The notes beneath the pieces were generated by a model. It did no database searches and was not told the DNA's origin. It saw only the letters and a program-made list of their open reading frames with translations. A stretch of 64,000 nucleotides of DNA from contig CAYMPV010000027.1 of the NCBI GenBank assembly GCA_964392305.1, positions 22,820 through 86,819 of the forward strand, written 5' to 3'. Positions 45,824-53,741 of the stretch are shown here, piece after piece; the stretch's first letter is position 1; every line of letters begins with the position of its first letter. Position numbers and translations under genes: made by a program. The DNA is from JACKIC01 sp964392305 (GTDB taxonomy: Bacteria > Planctomycetota > UBA1135 > UBA2386).

Positions 45824-48013
45824 TCACTTCGAGACCACGTTGCGGTAGACGCGCACGCCGAAGAGCTCGTCCGGGTGATTGGATGGGGTGTAGTTGCCCA
45901 TGATGATCGAGCTGAAGTAGGCCCTCCCTTTCATACGAAGCTCGATCGGGACGGCGGCGCACGGGCTCTCCCAGCGGGGGAAGTAGGCCCCGAGCCACTC
46001 GCGCGCGTTCGTATTGGCCAAGCTGACGCCGACTCCAGATCGATCCCATTCGTGCGTGCTGTCCACGGCGACCAGGGGAGTATCGAGAGGGACGAGACGG
46101 CTGCCGCCGTCCAGCCCGCTCCTGGCGGCAACGGTCCACTCGGCAAGCGACGGCAAACGCGCGCCACACAACACCGCCAGGCGATGTGCGGTCCAGAAGC
46201 TCACCAACGCCGGCATCTTCTCCGCGCCGGGGTCGGCGTTGTCTTTCGCCTCGAAGAGGGCCCAGAACGCGGCCGCGGCTTCCGGCGGCTCGGCCGGGTG
46301 ACGGATCCAGGGGTCGATCAGTTCGTGCTGCCCCCTCACGCCGTTCACGAACCGCAGCAGGAAGAGCATCGCGTCGTTGCTCAGTTCGAACTCGGCGACG
46401 AGGTAGGGCTGCGCGATCGAAACGGTCCTCGCTTTGGCCACGTGGTCGGACAGCTGGAACTCACCGGCCGACACGCGTCGCCAGTCGATCTTCGGCGGGA
46501 GCGTCTCCGTCGGCAGCCATTCCAGTGATCGCTCGGCGACGGTGTCCGTCGGCACCTCGAGTTCCAGCAACATCTGCAGACAGCGCGGATCGTCCGCGCT
46601 CCACCAGTTCTGCCGATTGGACGAGGCCAACATCAACACCGCCGGACCGGGCTCGGCGAGCAGGCAGCGTTCCTGGTCCAGCGGCACGAACTCCGACAGC
46701 CGCGGCATCGGTGGCGGGTCTTCGTTGGGCTTGCTGCGCAGCGCCACCAGATGACCCGTGCGGGGCGCGAGCCGGATCAAGCCGAGTTGCAGCGCCTGTG
46801 CGACCGAATGCGCCTGCGCGACGTCGCCACCGACCCGACGGTTGAGTTCCTGCAGCGCCCCCGGCAGCGACGAATCTGGCAGCTGTGCCCACAGATCACG
46901 CGCCGCCTCCGACTGCGTCCTCGCCGTCGACACGACCCGGGCGACGCGCGAGACAAGGCTGTCGTCGGGCCATATCAGCCAGGCGGTGAGGCTCACCGCG
47001 GCGGCCGCCGCGGCGAGGCCGAGCGCGCGTCGGTGATGCCGCCACAGCCGCCCCGCCGAGAACGGCACCGCGACGGCTTCGCCACGCGCGCAACGTTCGA
47101 GGTCTTCGAGCATCGCGGCCGCGTCCGGGTAGCGGTCGCGAGGATCGGGTTCGAGCGCGCGCCGCAACACCGCGTCGAGATCGCGCGAGACGCGGGGGTT
47201 GGCGCGCCGCACCGACGGATGGCGCGTCAGCTGCTCGCGCTTCACCAGGCTCACGCTGCCCGCGGTGTGCGGCGGCTCGCCGACGAGGCAGTAGTGCAGG
47301 GTCGCACCGAGGCAGTAGACGTCACTGCGCTGGGTCGCCACCTCGCCGCGCAGCTGCTCGGGACTCATGTAGGCGAGCGAACCGACGACCGCGCCCGAGC
47401 GCGTCAGCGTGGTCAAGCCGTCGAGCCGCGCGAGGCCGAAGTCGATCAGCACGACGCGTCCGTCGACGACCATGCAGTTCTCGGGCTTGATGTCGCGGTG
47501 CACGAGCTTCACCGCGTGCAGTTCGGCGACTCCGCGCGCCAGCTGTGCGACGAGGTCCACTGCGAACGCGACATGCTGCGCAGTGCACAGCGCGGCCGAC
47601 ACCGACGCCTTCGCCGCCGGCGCCGCTGCTGCGGCGCGTTGTTCTTCGATGCCGACGACGATCGTCTCGGCCTCGGCAGTCGCCACCTGTTCGACCGGCA
47701 GCCCGGCGCTGCGGCGGATCACCTGGTCGAGGCGGAGGCCGCGCAGGTATTCGAGCACCAGACAGCACACGTCCTCGGTCTCGACGGTTTCGCGCACGGC
47801 GACGACGTGCGGCGATTCGATGTTGCGCAGCAACCGCGCCTCGCGCCGCAGGCGTTCCATGGCGGTGCGGTCGCCGTCGCTGCGCTCGACGCTGACCAGC
47901 TTGAGCGCGACCTCACGTCCCGCTGCGTCCAGCGCAAGGAACACGTCTCCCTGCGCTCCCCAGCTCAGCAGGTGTTGGATGCGATAGCCGGGAACGGAGA
48001 TCACGGCCCGCAT
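45824..48013 (-). CDS. Ser/Thr protein kinase fused to a formylglycine-generating-enzyme-like domain
   Basis: The product is 729 aa. The kinase domain (about 10-320) has glycine loop L-S-W-G-A-Q-G-D-V, the V-A-L-K lysine, a long Ala-rich insertion before H-R-D-I-K-P-E-N, D-F-G and S-P-E-Q. A transmembrane helix (L-G-L-A-A-A-A-A-A-V-S-L-T-A-W-L-I-W) follows at about 360. The last 200 or so residues carry FGE-sulfatase fold motifs (C-G-A-R-L-P-S-L-A-E-W, A-N-T-N-A-R-E-W-L-G, final F-G-V-R-V-Y-R). The two Cys used for FGE catalysis are not evident, so it may be a binding version of the fold. It is divergent from the amidohydrolase array with 184 bases between starts. Confidence 0.88.
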   Translation of the reverse strand: MRAVISVPGYRIQHLLSWGAQGDVFLALDAAGREVALKLVSVERSDGDRTAMERLRREARLLRNIESPHVVAVRETVETEDVCCLVLEYLRGLRLDQVIRRSAGLPVEQVATAEAETIVVGIEEQRAAAAAPAAKASVSAALCTAQHVAFAVDLVAQLARGVAELHAVKLVHRDIKPENCMVVDGRVVLIDFGLARLDGLTTLTRSGAVVGSLAYMSPEQLRGEVATQRSDVYCLGATLHYCLVGEPPHTAGSVSLVKREQLTRHPSVRRANPRVSRDLDAVLRRALEPDPRDRYPDAAAMLEDLERCARGEAVAVPFSAGRLWRHHRRALGLAAAAAAVSLTAWLIWPDDSLVSRVARVVSTARTQSEAARDLWAQLPDSSLPGALQELNRRVGGDVAQAHSVAQALQLGLIRLAPRTGHLVALRSKPNEDPPPMPRLSEFVPLDQERCLLAEPGPAVLMLASSNRQNWWSADDPRCLQMLLELEVPTDTVAERSLEWLPTETLPPKIDWRRVSAGEFQLSDHVAKARTVSIAQPYLVAEFELSNDAMLFLLRFVNGVRGQHELIDPWIRHPAEPPEAAAAFWALFEAKDNADPGAEKMPALVSFWTAHRLAVLCGARLPSLAEWTVAARSGLDGGSRLVPLDTPLVAVDSTHEWDRSGVGVSLANTNAREWLGAYFPRWESPCAAVPIELRMKGRAYFSSIIMGNYTPSNHPDELFGVRVYRNVVSK

Positions 48014-48197
48014 GGTGACGCCTCGCCCCCCGATGGTCAAAGCGCGGCGTACGCAACACCGCACCCCGCGCCCCGCCTTTACATCGGCGTCGCCAAAAAG
48101 CGTTGGCAGGCAACAGGTGCCGACCCGTAGAAGGGCCCCTCCCCCTCGCGCCAACTCGCGGCCGACCTCGAGCCTTCCCTACCCTTCTCGAGCCCAC

Positions 48198-49955
48198 ATG
48201 CGCACGCCCTGCCTGCCGTCCGTCCTGCCGTTCACGTGCCTGCTCGCGCTCGGCGCGAGCCTCCTGCCCGCGCCGAGGCTCTGTGGCCAACAAGGCGAGA
48301 CCGAAGGCAAGGAAGCGGCCACGAGCCAAGAAGCGCCGGCCGCGCGCGGTCGTCAAGGCGGACCGGGTCGCCAGGGTGGTCAAGGTGGCCAGGGACAGCG
48401 CCGCCGCCAGCCGATCGTCATCGAGGCCGGCACGGTGCACCCCGCCAGCGGCCCGGCGATCGAGAACGGGGTGGTGGTGATCCGCGGCAACCGCATCGTC
48501 GCGGTCGGCAAGAAGGGTGAGGTCGAGATCCCCGAAGGTGCGGCGGTGCGCAGCTATCCCACCGGCCACGTCTACCCCGGCCTGGTGGACGCCGAGACCG
48601 ACGCCTACACCGACCCGGCCCTGCGCGGCGAAGGCAACCTCGATGCAGGCATCGAGTTGCGACTGGACCTGCGTGCGCAGAACGATCGCGATGACGCCCT
48701 CGCGGCAGCCGGGGTGACCACGGCCTACGTGACGGTCCGTTCGCCCGCGCAACTGCGTGGCCAGGGGGCGATCGTGCGACCGCGCGCCGTCGGTTTCGAC
48801 TTCTGGCCCGAGAAGGACGCGACGGCGGTACAGATGCGGCTGACCAACGGCCCTGGCCCGTCGCACGCGCTGCAGCGCCTGGCCCAGTTCGAGGCGACGA
48901 GCAAGCTGTTCGAAGGCCTCGACGACTACCGCAAGGCCAAGAAGGACTACACCGAGGCGCTGCTCAAGTACGAGAAGGACTTCCAGGAGTACCTCGACTA
49001 CCACGAGAAGAAGAAGGGCAGCGGCGAGGCCAAGGCCGGCGAAGGCACCGCGGCGCCGGCCGGCCGGCCGACCGGAGCGGCCCCCGAGGGAGCCCCGCGC
49101 GTTCCCGGGCGGACGCGCCGCGTTCCGCCGACCCCAGGTGGTGACGGCAAGGCCGCAGAGCCCGGGGCCGGACTGGTGCCGATCGCGCTAGAGAAGGCGG
49201 AAGCCTTTGAGAAGGCTTTACTTGCGATGATCGATGCCGCTGTCTCGACGGCGCCGCAGGACCCGCCGGAGGGCCGCATTCCGCCGCGCCAGGGCCAGCC
49301 CGGTCAGGGCCCGGGCGGCCAGCCTGGGCAGCCAGCCCAGGGCCAGCCGGCCAAGGAAGAAGGTCCCAAGCGCCCCACCTATCCCAAGAAGCCTGGCGAG
49401 GACCCGACCAAGGAAGCCTTGCTGCGCGTGCTCGACGGTGACCTGGCGCTGCGCGTGGAAGCACACCGCCCCGACGAGGTGCGTGCGGCGTTGTTGATGC
49501 AGAAGCAGCACGAGATCCCGCTGCTGGCGATCGAACAGGCCTACGGCGCGGCCGACGCCGCCGCGACGATCGCCTCGCAGGGCGCGATGGTGGTGCTGAC
49601 CGAAGTGCTGCCCGGACGCTTGCCGAAGGTCTACGAGAGCTTCGATCTGACGGCGCTGCCGGCGGCGCTGCAGCGCGCCGGTGTGTCGTTCGCGATCGCC
49701 AGCGGCGCCGCGCGCCGCGCCAGTTGCCTGCCGCTGATGGCGGCGACGGCGATTGCCGGCGGCCTCGACGCCGACGCCGCCCTGCGCGCGATCACGTTGA
49801 CCCCCGCCGAGATCCTCGGCGTCGCCAAGGACACCGGGTCGCTGACCGCCGGCAAGTTCGCCGACGTGCTCGTCACCGACCGTTCCCTCTTCGCCAGCGA
49901 CAGCCACGTGCTGCTGGTGCTGTCCCAGGGCCGCACCGAATTCGAGGCCAAGTGA
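48198..49955 (+). CDS. Amidohydrolase-fold exported protein 1 (metal site lost)
   Basis: The product is 585 aa and the first gene of the array. A signal peptide ends near C-G-Q-Q (about 32). A Gly/Gln/Arg-rich stretch (33-70) leads into the composite beta-sandwich start. At the position of the HxH metal motif (about 125-135) the sequence is D-A-E-T-D-A-Y. A charged, partly helical insertion and a P-G-Q-rich linker fill about 240-420. One ligand-like His survives in V-E-A-H-R-P, but the final Asp is missing (I-A-S-G-A-A). The C-terminal sandwich (G-S-L-T-A-G-K-F-A-D-V-L-V) is retained. Catalysis is therefore unlikely. Its stop overlaps the next ATG (TGATG). Confidence 0.75.
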   Translation: MRTPCLPSVLPFTCLLALGASLLPAPRLCGQQGETEGKEAATSQEAPAARGRQGGPGRQGGQGGQGQRRRQPIVIEAGTVHPASGPAIENGVVVIRGNRIVAVGKKGEVEIPEGAAVRSYPTGHVYPGLVDAETDAYTDPALRGEGNLDAGIELRLDLRAQNDRDDALAAAGVTTAYVTVRSPAQLRGQGAIVRPRAVGFDFWPEKDATAVQMRLTNGPGPSHALQRLAQFEATSKLFEGLDDYRKAKKDYTEALLKYEKDFQEYLDYHEKKKGSGEAKAGEGTAAPAGRPTGAAPEGAPRVPGRTRRVPPTPGGDGKAAEPGAGLVPIALEKAEAFEKALLAMIDAAVSTAPQDPPEGRIPPRQGQPGQGPGGQPGQPAQGQPAKEEGPKRPTYPKKPGEDPTKEALLRVLDGDLALRVEAHRPDEVRAALLMQKQHEIPLLAIEQAYGAADAAATIASQGAMVVLTEVLPGRLPKVYESFDLTALPAALQRAGVSFAIASGAARRASCLPLMAATAIAGGLDADAALRAITLTPAEILGVAKDTGSLTAGKFADVLVTDRSLFASDSHVLLVLSQGRTEFEAK

Positions 49956-51148
49956 TGCAAGAACCCCTCTCCCTGCCGCGGCGCCTCTCCTGCCTGCTGT
50001 CGATCGCCGCGCTCGCGGCGGCGACGGCCACAGCCCAGAGCGCCCAGGACCTGCTGATCCGCAGCAAGCAGATCACGATCTCACCCGAGACCACGCTCGA
50101 CAACGGCCGCCTGCTGGTGCGCAACGGCAAGATCGCCTACGTCGGTGACGAGATCCCGGCCGAAGCCAGCGCCCGTGCCAAGGTGATCGACTACGGCGAC
50201 GCGACGATCGTGGCAGGCTTCGTGCTCGCCTACGCGACGCTCGACCAGGACGCCAACTTGGCCGAGAGCGCGTTCGCGTTCACGCCGGACCTGCTGGTCG
50301 CCGAGGGGCTCGACGCATGGAGCGACGAGATCGAACGGCTGCCGTCGTCGGGCGTGACCGCCGCCGCGCTGGCGCCGTCCGAGCGCCAGTTGGCCGGCGG
50401 CATCGCCGCGCTGATCAAGCCGAACGCCGACCACGCCACGGTCGCGATCGCCGAACTGCACCTCGGCATGTCACTGACCGCCAACGCCCGCAGCCAGGAT
50501 CGGCCGCCGACGTCGCTGATGGGCGCGATCGACATGGCGCGCACCGGTTTCGCCGACGCCAAGCTCGGCGTGCGCACCGGCGCCGACATGGCGGTGCTGC
50601 GTCAGGTCCTCGACGGCTCTCGCAAGGTGTTCGTGCGCGCCAACACCGCGCGTGAGATCCGCGCCGTGCTCGACCTCGCCAAGGAGTTCGCGTTCGAACC
50701 GGTGATCGTCGGCGGCGCCGAGGTCAGCGACTACCTGCCGCGCCTCGCCGCGCAGAAGGTCGGCCTGGTGCTGGGCACGCTGGCACCCGAGGCCAGGCTC
50801 GAACAGCTGCAGTTGCCGGCGAAGCTGGCCGAGCTCGGCATTCCGTTCGCGTTCTCGGGCCAACCCGAACAACTGCGGCTCAGCGCGGCACTGGCGGTGC
50901 GGCACGGGCTGGATCGACGCCTCGCGCTGAACGCGCTGACGCGCAGTCCGGCGACGCTGCTCGACCAGCAGAAGGCCGTCGGCAGCCTGCGCGTCGGCAA
51001 CGACGCGGACTTCGTGGTCTTCTCGGGCGATCCGATCGACCTCACCTCGCGCCACCTCGCCACATGGATCGGCGGCCAACGCCGCAGCGGCGTGGCGCCT
51101 GCACCTGCGACCGACAAGCCGGCCACTTCGGCCGCCGGAGGACTGTGA
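49955..51148 (+). CDS. Amidohydrolase-fold exported protein 2 (metal site lost)
   Basis: The product is 397 aa with a signal peptide ending A-T-A-T-A-Q (about 27). Where HxH should be it has F-V-L-A-Y-A-T, and the later His and Asp positions read V-R-A-N-T-A and F-S-G-Q-P-E. The barrel outline and the C-terminal G-S-L-R-V-G-N-D-A-D-F-V-V-F-S-G-D-P segment are preserved. The start overlaps the previous stop by one base, and its own TGA overlaps the next ATG. Confidence 0.75.
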   Translation: MQEPLSLPRRLSCLLSIAALAAATATAQSAQDLLIRSKQITISPETTLDNGRLLVRNGKIAYVGDEIPAEASARAKVIDYGDATIVAGFVLAYATLDQDANLAESAFAFTPDLLVAEGLDAWSDEIERLPSSGVTAAALAPSERQLAGGIAALIKPNADHATVAIAELHLGMSLTANARSQDRPPTSLMGAIDMARTGFADAKLGVRTGADMAVLRQVLDGSRKVFVRANTAREIRAVLDLAKEFAFEPVIVGGAEVSDYLPRLAAQKVGLVLGTLAPEARLEQLQLPAKLAELGIPFAFSGQPEQLRLSAALAVRHGLDRRLALNALTRSPATLLDQQKAVGSLRVGNDADFVVFSGDPIDLTSRHLATWIGGQRRSGVAPAPATDKPATSAAGGL

Positions 51149-52392
51149 TGAACGGAACCACGATGACGAATCTGGCCAGGATCGCGTTGGCGTTCGCGTG
51201 CGCCGTTCCGGCTCTCGCCCAGGACAGCACCATCGTCTACCAGGGCGCGCGCATCCTGCCGGGCGGCAAACCTGCGATCGCGCAAGGCGTGCTGATCGTG
51301 TCGGGCGGCAAGGTGCTCGCCGTCGGCGGTCCGTCGACCTCGATCCCGAGCGGCGCCACGGTGATCGATTGCAGCGGCAAGACGATCACGCCGGGGCTCG
51401 TCGACGCCTCGTTCGCGGGCGCGATGAGCGACGACGACAGCAACGAACAGAGCGAGGAGGTCACGCCGAGCCTGCGCGCCCTCGACAGCATCGATCTGTC
51501 GACCGACGCCGTGCGCCACGCGCGGCAGGCCGGCGTCACCACCGTGCACGCGATGCCCGGCACCAAGAACGTGATCGGCGGCATCGGTTGCGTGGTCAAG
51601 ACCATCGACGACGCCGCCGGGCCGCGCCTGCTGGCCGACGACGCCAGCCTGCGCATCACCATGGGCGCCGAGCCGTCGATGGGCAATCGCGCGATCCGCG
51701 GCGGGCGCCCCGACTCGATGTACTACCGCCGGCCGACGACGCGCATGGGCGTGATCTGGGAAGTGCGCAAGGCGTTCTACGACGCCAAGGCCAAGCTCGA
51801 GCGCACTGCCGCCGACGGTCCGTCGAACAACGACCCCGCGACCGACGTGCTGACCAAGGTGCTGCAGGGCAAGCTGGTCGCCTACACCACCGCGCGCTCC
51901 GAACAGGACATCCGCACGGCGCTGCGCCTCGCCGACGAGTTCGGCTACAAGACCGTGCTCGACGAGGCCCAGGACGCCTACTACCTCGTCGACGAGATCG
52001 CCGCGGCCAAGGTCGCGGTGCTGCTCGGCGCGCCGAGCGCCGAGGACATCGCCGGCCGCGCCGGCGCCGACGGCGCCTCACCGCGCTTCTCCACGATCGC
52101 GCTGCTGGCACAGAAGCAGGTGCCGTTCGTGGTCACCACCGGCACCAACGCCGCCGCCCTCGACCTCGTGCGCGAGGCGATGTTCGCGGTGCGCTTCGGC
52201 CTCACTCCTGAACAGGCGATCGACGCCGTCACCATCCGTCCCGCCCAGCTGCTGGGCATCGACAACCGCGTCGGCAGCCTCGCCGCCGGCAAGGATGCCG
52301 ACTTCGTCGTCTGGTCCCACGATCCGCTCGACCCGGCTGCCGTCGCCGAGTCGGTCCACATCGACGGCATCTCCGTGCTCGCATCCCGATGA
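51148..52392 (+). CDS. Amidohydrolase-fold exported protein 3 (metal site lost)
   Basis: The product is 414 aa with a signal peptide ending V-P-A-L-A-Q. G-G-A-G-G lies about 7 bases before the ATG, the best SD in the array, so ribosomes may also enter here. The HxH site reads V-D-A-S-F-A; the beta-5 His is replaced (A-Y-T-T-A-R-S) and the final Asp region is T-T-G-T-N-A-A. C-terminal G-S-L-A-A-G-K-D-A-D-F-V-V-W is intact. The stop is in a 4-base overlap (ATGA) with the next gene. Confidence 0.75.
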   Translation: MNGTTMTNLARIALAFACAVPALAQDSTIVYQGARILPGGKPAIAQGVLIVSGGKVLAVGGPSTSIPSGATVIDCSGKTITPGLVDASFAGAMSDDDSNEQSEEVTPSLRALDSIDLSTDAVRHARQAGVTTVHAMPGTKNVIGGIGCVVKTIDDAAGPRLLADDASLRITMGAEPSMGNRAIRGGRPDSMYYRRPTTRMGVIWEVRKAFYDAKAKLERTAADGPSNNDPATDVLTKVLQGKLVAYTTARSEQDIRTALRLADEFGYKTVLDEAQDAYYLVDEIAAAKVAVLLGAPSAEDIAGRAGADGASPRFSTIALLAQKQVPFVVTTGTNAAALDLVREAMFAVRFGLTPEQAIDAVTIRPAQLLGIDNRVGSLAAGKDADFVVWSHDPLDPAAVAESVHIDGISVLASR

Positions 52393-53741
52393 ACGCAAAG
52401 CTCCTCTCCGTCGCGGTCGCCGCTGCCCTCGCGCTGCCGGCCGCTTCCCAGGACGTCGTCGCCGTCAAGGCCGGCAAGATCCTGACGATCACCGGCCCGA
52501 CCATCGAGAACGGCGTGATCCTGATCCAGAACGGCCGCATCACCAAGGTCGCCAAGGCCGAAGGCGTCGAGATCCCGTGGACCGCCAAGGTGGTCGACGC
52601 GAGTGACAAGGTGGTGATGCCGACGTGGGTGCTCGCGCAGAGTGAAGGCGGCGGCCGCGGCCTGAACGAGAACATGCAGAACGTGCCGTGGCTGTCGGTG
52701 CGCGACGCGGTCGATCCGTCGAACGGCTACTTCGAGGAGTGCCTGCGCAACGGCGTCGGCACGATCCACGTGCTGCCCGGCAACCAGACGCTGCTCGGCG
52801 GCCAGGGCATGGTGCTGCGACCCTACGGCCGCACGGTCGAGGACATGGCCGTCACCGAGAACACCGGCATCAAGCTGTCGCTGCAAGCCGGCGGCGGTGG
52901 TCGCCTGCAGCAGATCCGTCGCATGCGCCGCGCGATCGAGGACGTGCGTGAGTACATCGCCGACTTCGACCGCCGCAAGGCCGAGTTCGAGAAGGAGAAG
53001 GCCGCCGGCGCGATCGCCAAGGACAAGGAGTGGACCGAGGAGTACGACCGCACCAAGAAGAGTGCGATCGCCTTGGTGCAGAAGAAGGCCAAGGGCTGGC
53101 TGTTCGTGCCGTCCGCCGCCGAACTCGACGAGGCGATGCGCATGGGCCAGGAGCTCGACCTGATCTACCTGCTCGGCGCCAACATCGACGACGGCGTCAC
53201 GGCGCTCGCCCGGCTCGGCGTTCCGGTCGTGCTCGACGACGTGCTCGAGTACACCGAGAAGGACCCCGAGACCGACAAGGAGAGCAAACACTGCCCCGCG
53301 AAGAAGCTCGCCGACGCGGGCGTGCCGTTCGCGTTGTCGCTCGGCACCAGCGGCCCCTCCAGCTACCCGTGGTGGCAGCTCGGCACCTGCGTGCGCAACG
53401 GCATCGATCGCGCCAAGGCGATCGAGGCCCTGACGATGGTGCCCGCGCGTCTGCTCGGCCTGCAGGACCAGATCGGCTCGATCAGCGAAGGCAAACTCGG
53501 CAACCTGCAGATCCTGACCGGCGACCCGCTGCTGGCCACGAGCTGGGTCGACACCGTGCTGCTCGAGGGTGAGGTCGTCTACGAACGCAGCAAGGACCCG
53601 CGCCTGTCGCTGCTGTTCGCGGCCCCCGCAGCCAAGGTCGAGGGCACCGAGAAGCCGCCCGAGAAGGGCGACGACGGCAAGAACACCCCCGCCGAGAAGA
53701 AGTCCGAGACCGCCGAGAAGGCAGGCAACGAGGGCAAGTGA
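52389..53741 (+). CDS. Amidohydrolase-fold exported protein 4 (metal site lost)
   Basis: The product is 450 aa with a short signal peptide ending P-A-A-S-Q (about 20). HxH is replaced by V-L-A-Q-S-E. A Lys/Glu-rich helical segment (F-E-K-E-K-A-A-G-A-I-A-K-D-K-E-W) lies mid-protein. The beta-5 region is L-F-V-P-S-A-A and the last ligand region S-L-G-T-S-G-P. The tail of about 30 residues is Lys/Glu/Pro-rich and disordered. Overlaps link it to both neighbours. Confidence 0.72.
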   Translation: MNAKLLSVAVAAALALPAASQDVVAVKAGKILTITGPTIENGVILIQNGRITKVAKAEGVEIPWTAKVVDASDKVVMPTWVLAQSEGGGRGLNENMQNVPWLSVRDAVDPSNGYFEECLRNGVGTIHVLPGNQTLLGGQGMVLRPYGRTVEDMAVTENTGIKLSLQAGGGGRLQQIRRMRRAIEDVREYIADFDRRKAEFEKEKAAGAIAKDKEWTEEYDRTKKSAIALVQKKAKGWLFVPSAAELDEAMRMGQELDLIYLLGANIDDGVTALARLGVPVVLDDVLEYTEKDPETDKESKHCPAKKLADAGVPFALSLGTSGPSSYPWWQLGTCVRNGIDRAKAIEALTMVPARLLGLQDQIGSISEGKLGNLQILTGDPLLATSWVDTVLLEGEVVYERSKDPRLSLLFAAPAAKVEGTEKPPEKGDDGKNTPAEKKSETAEKAGNEGK

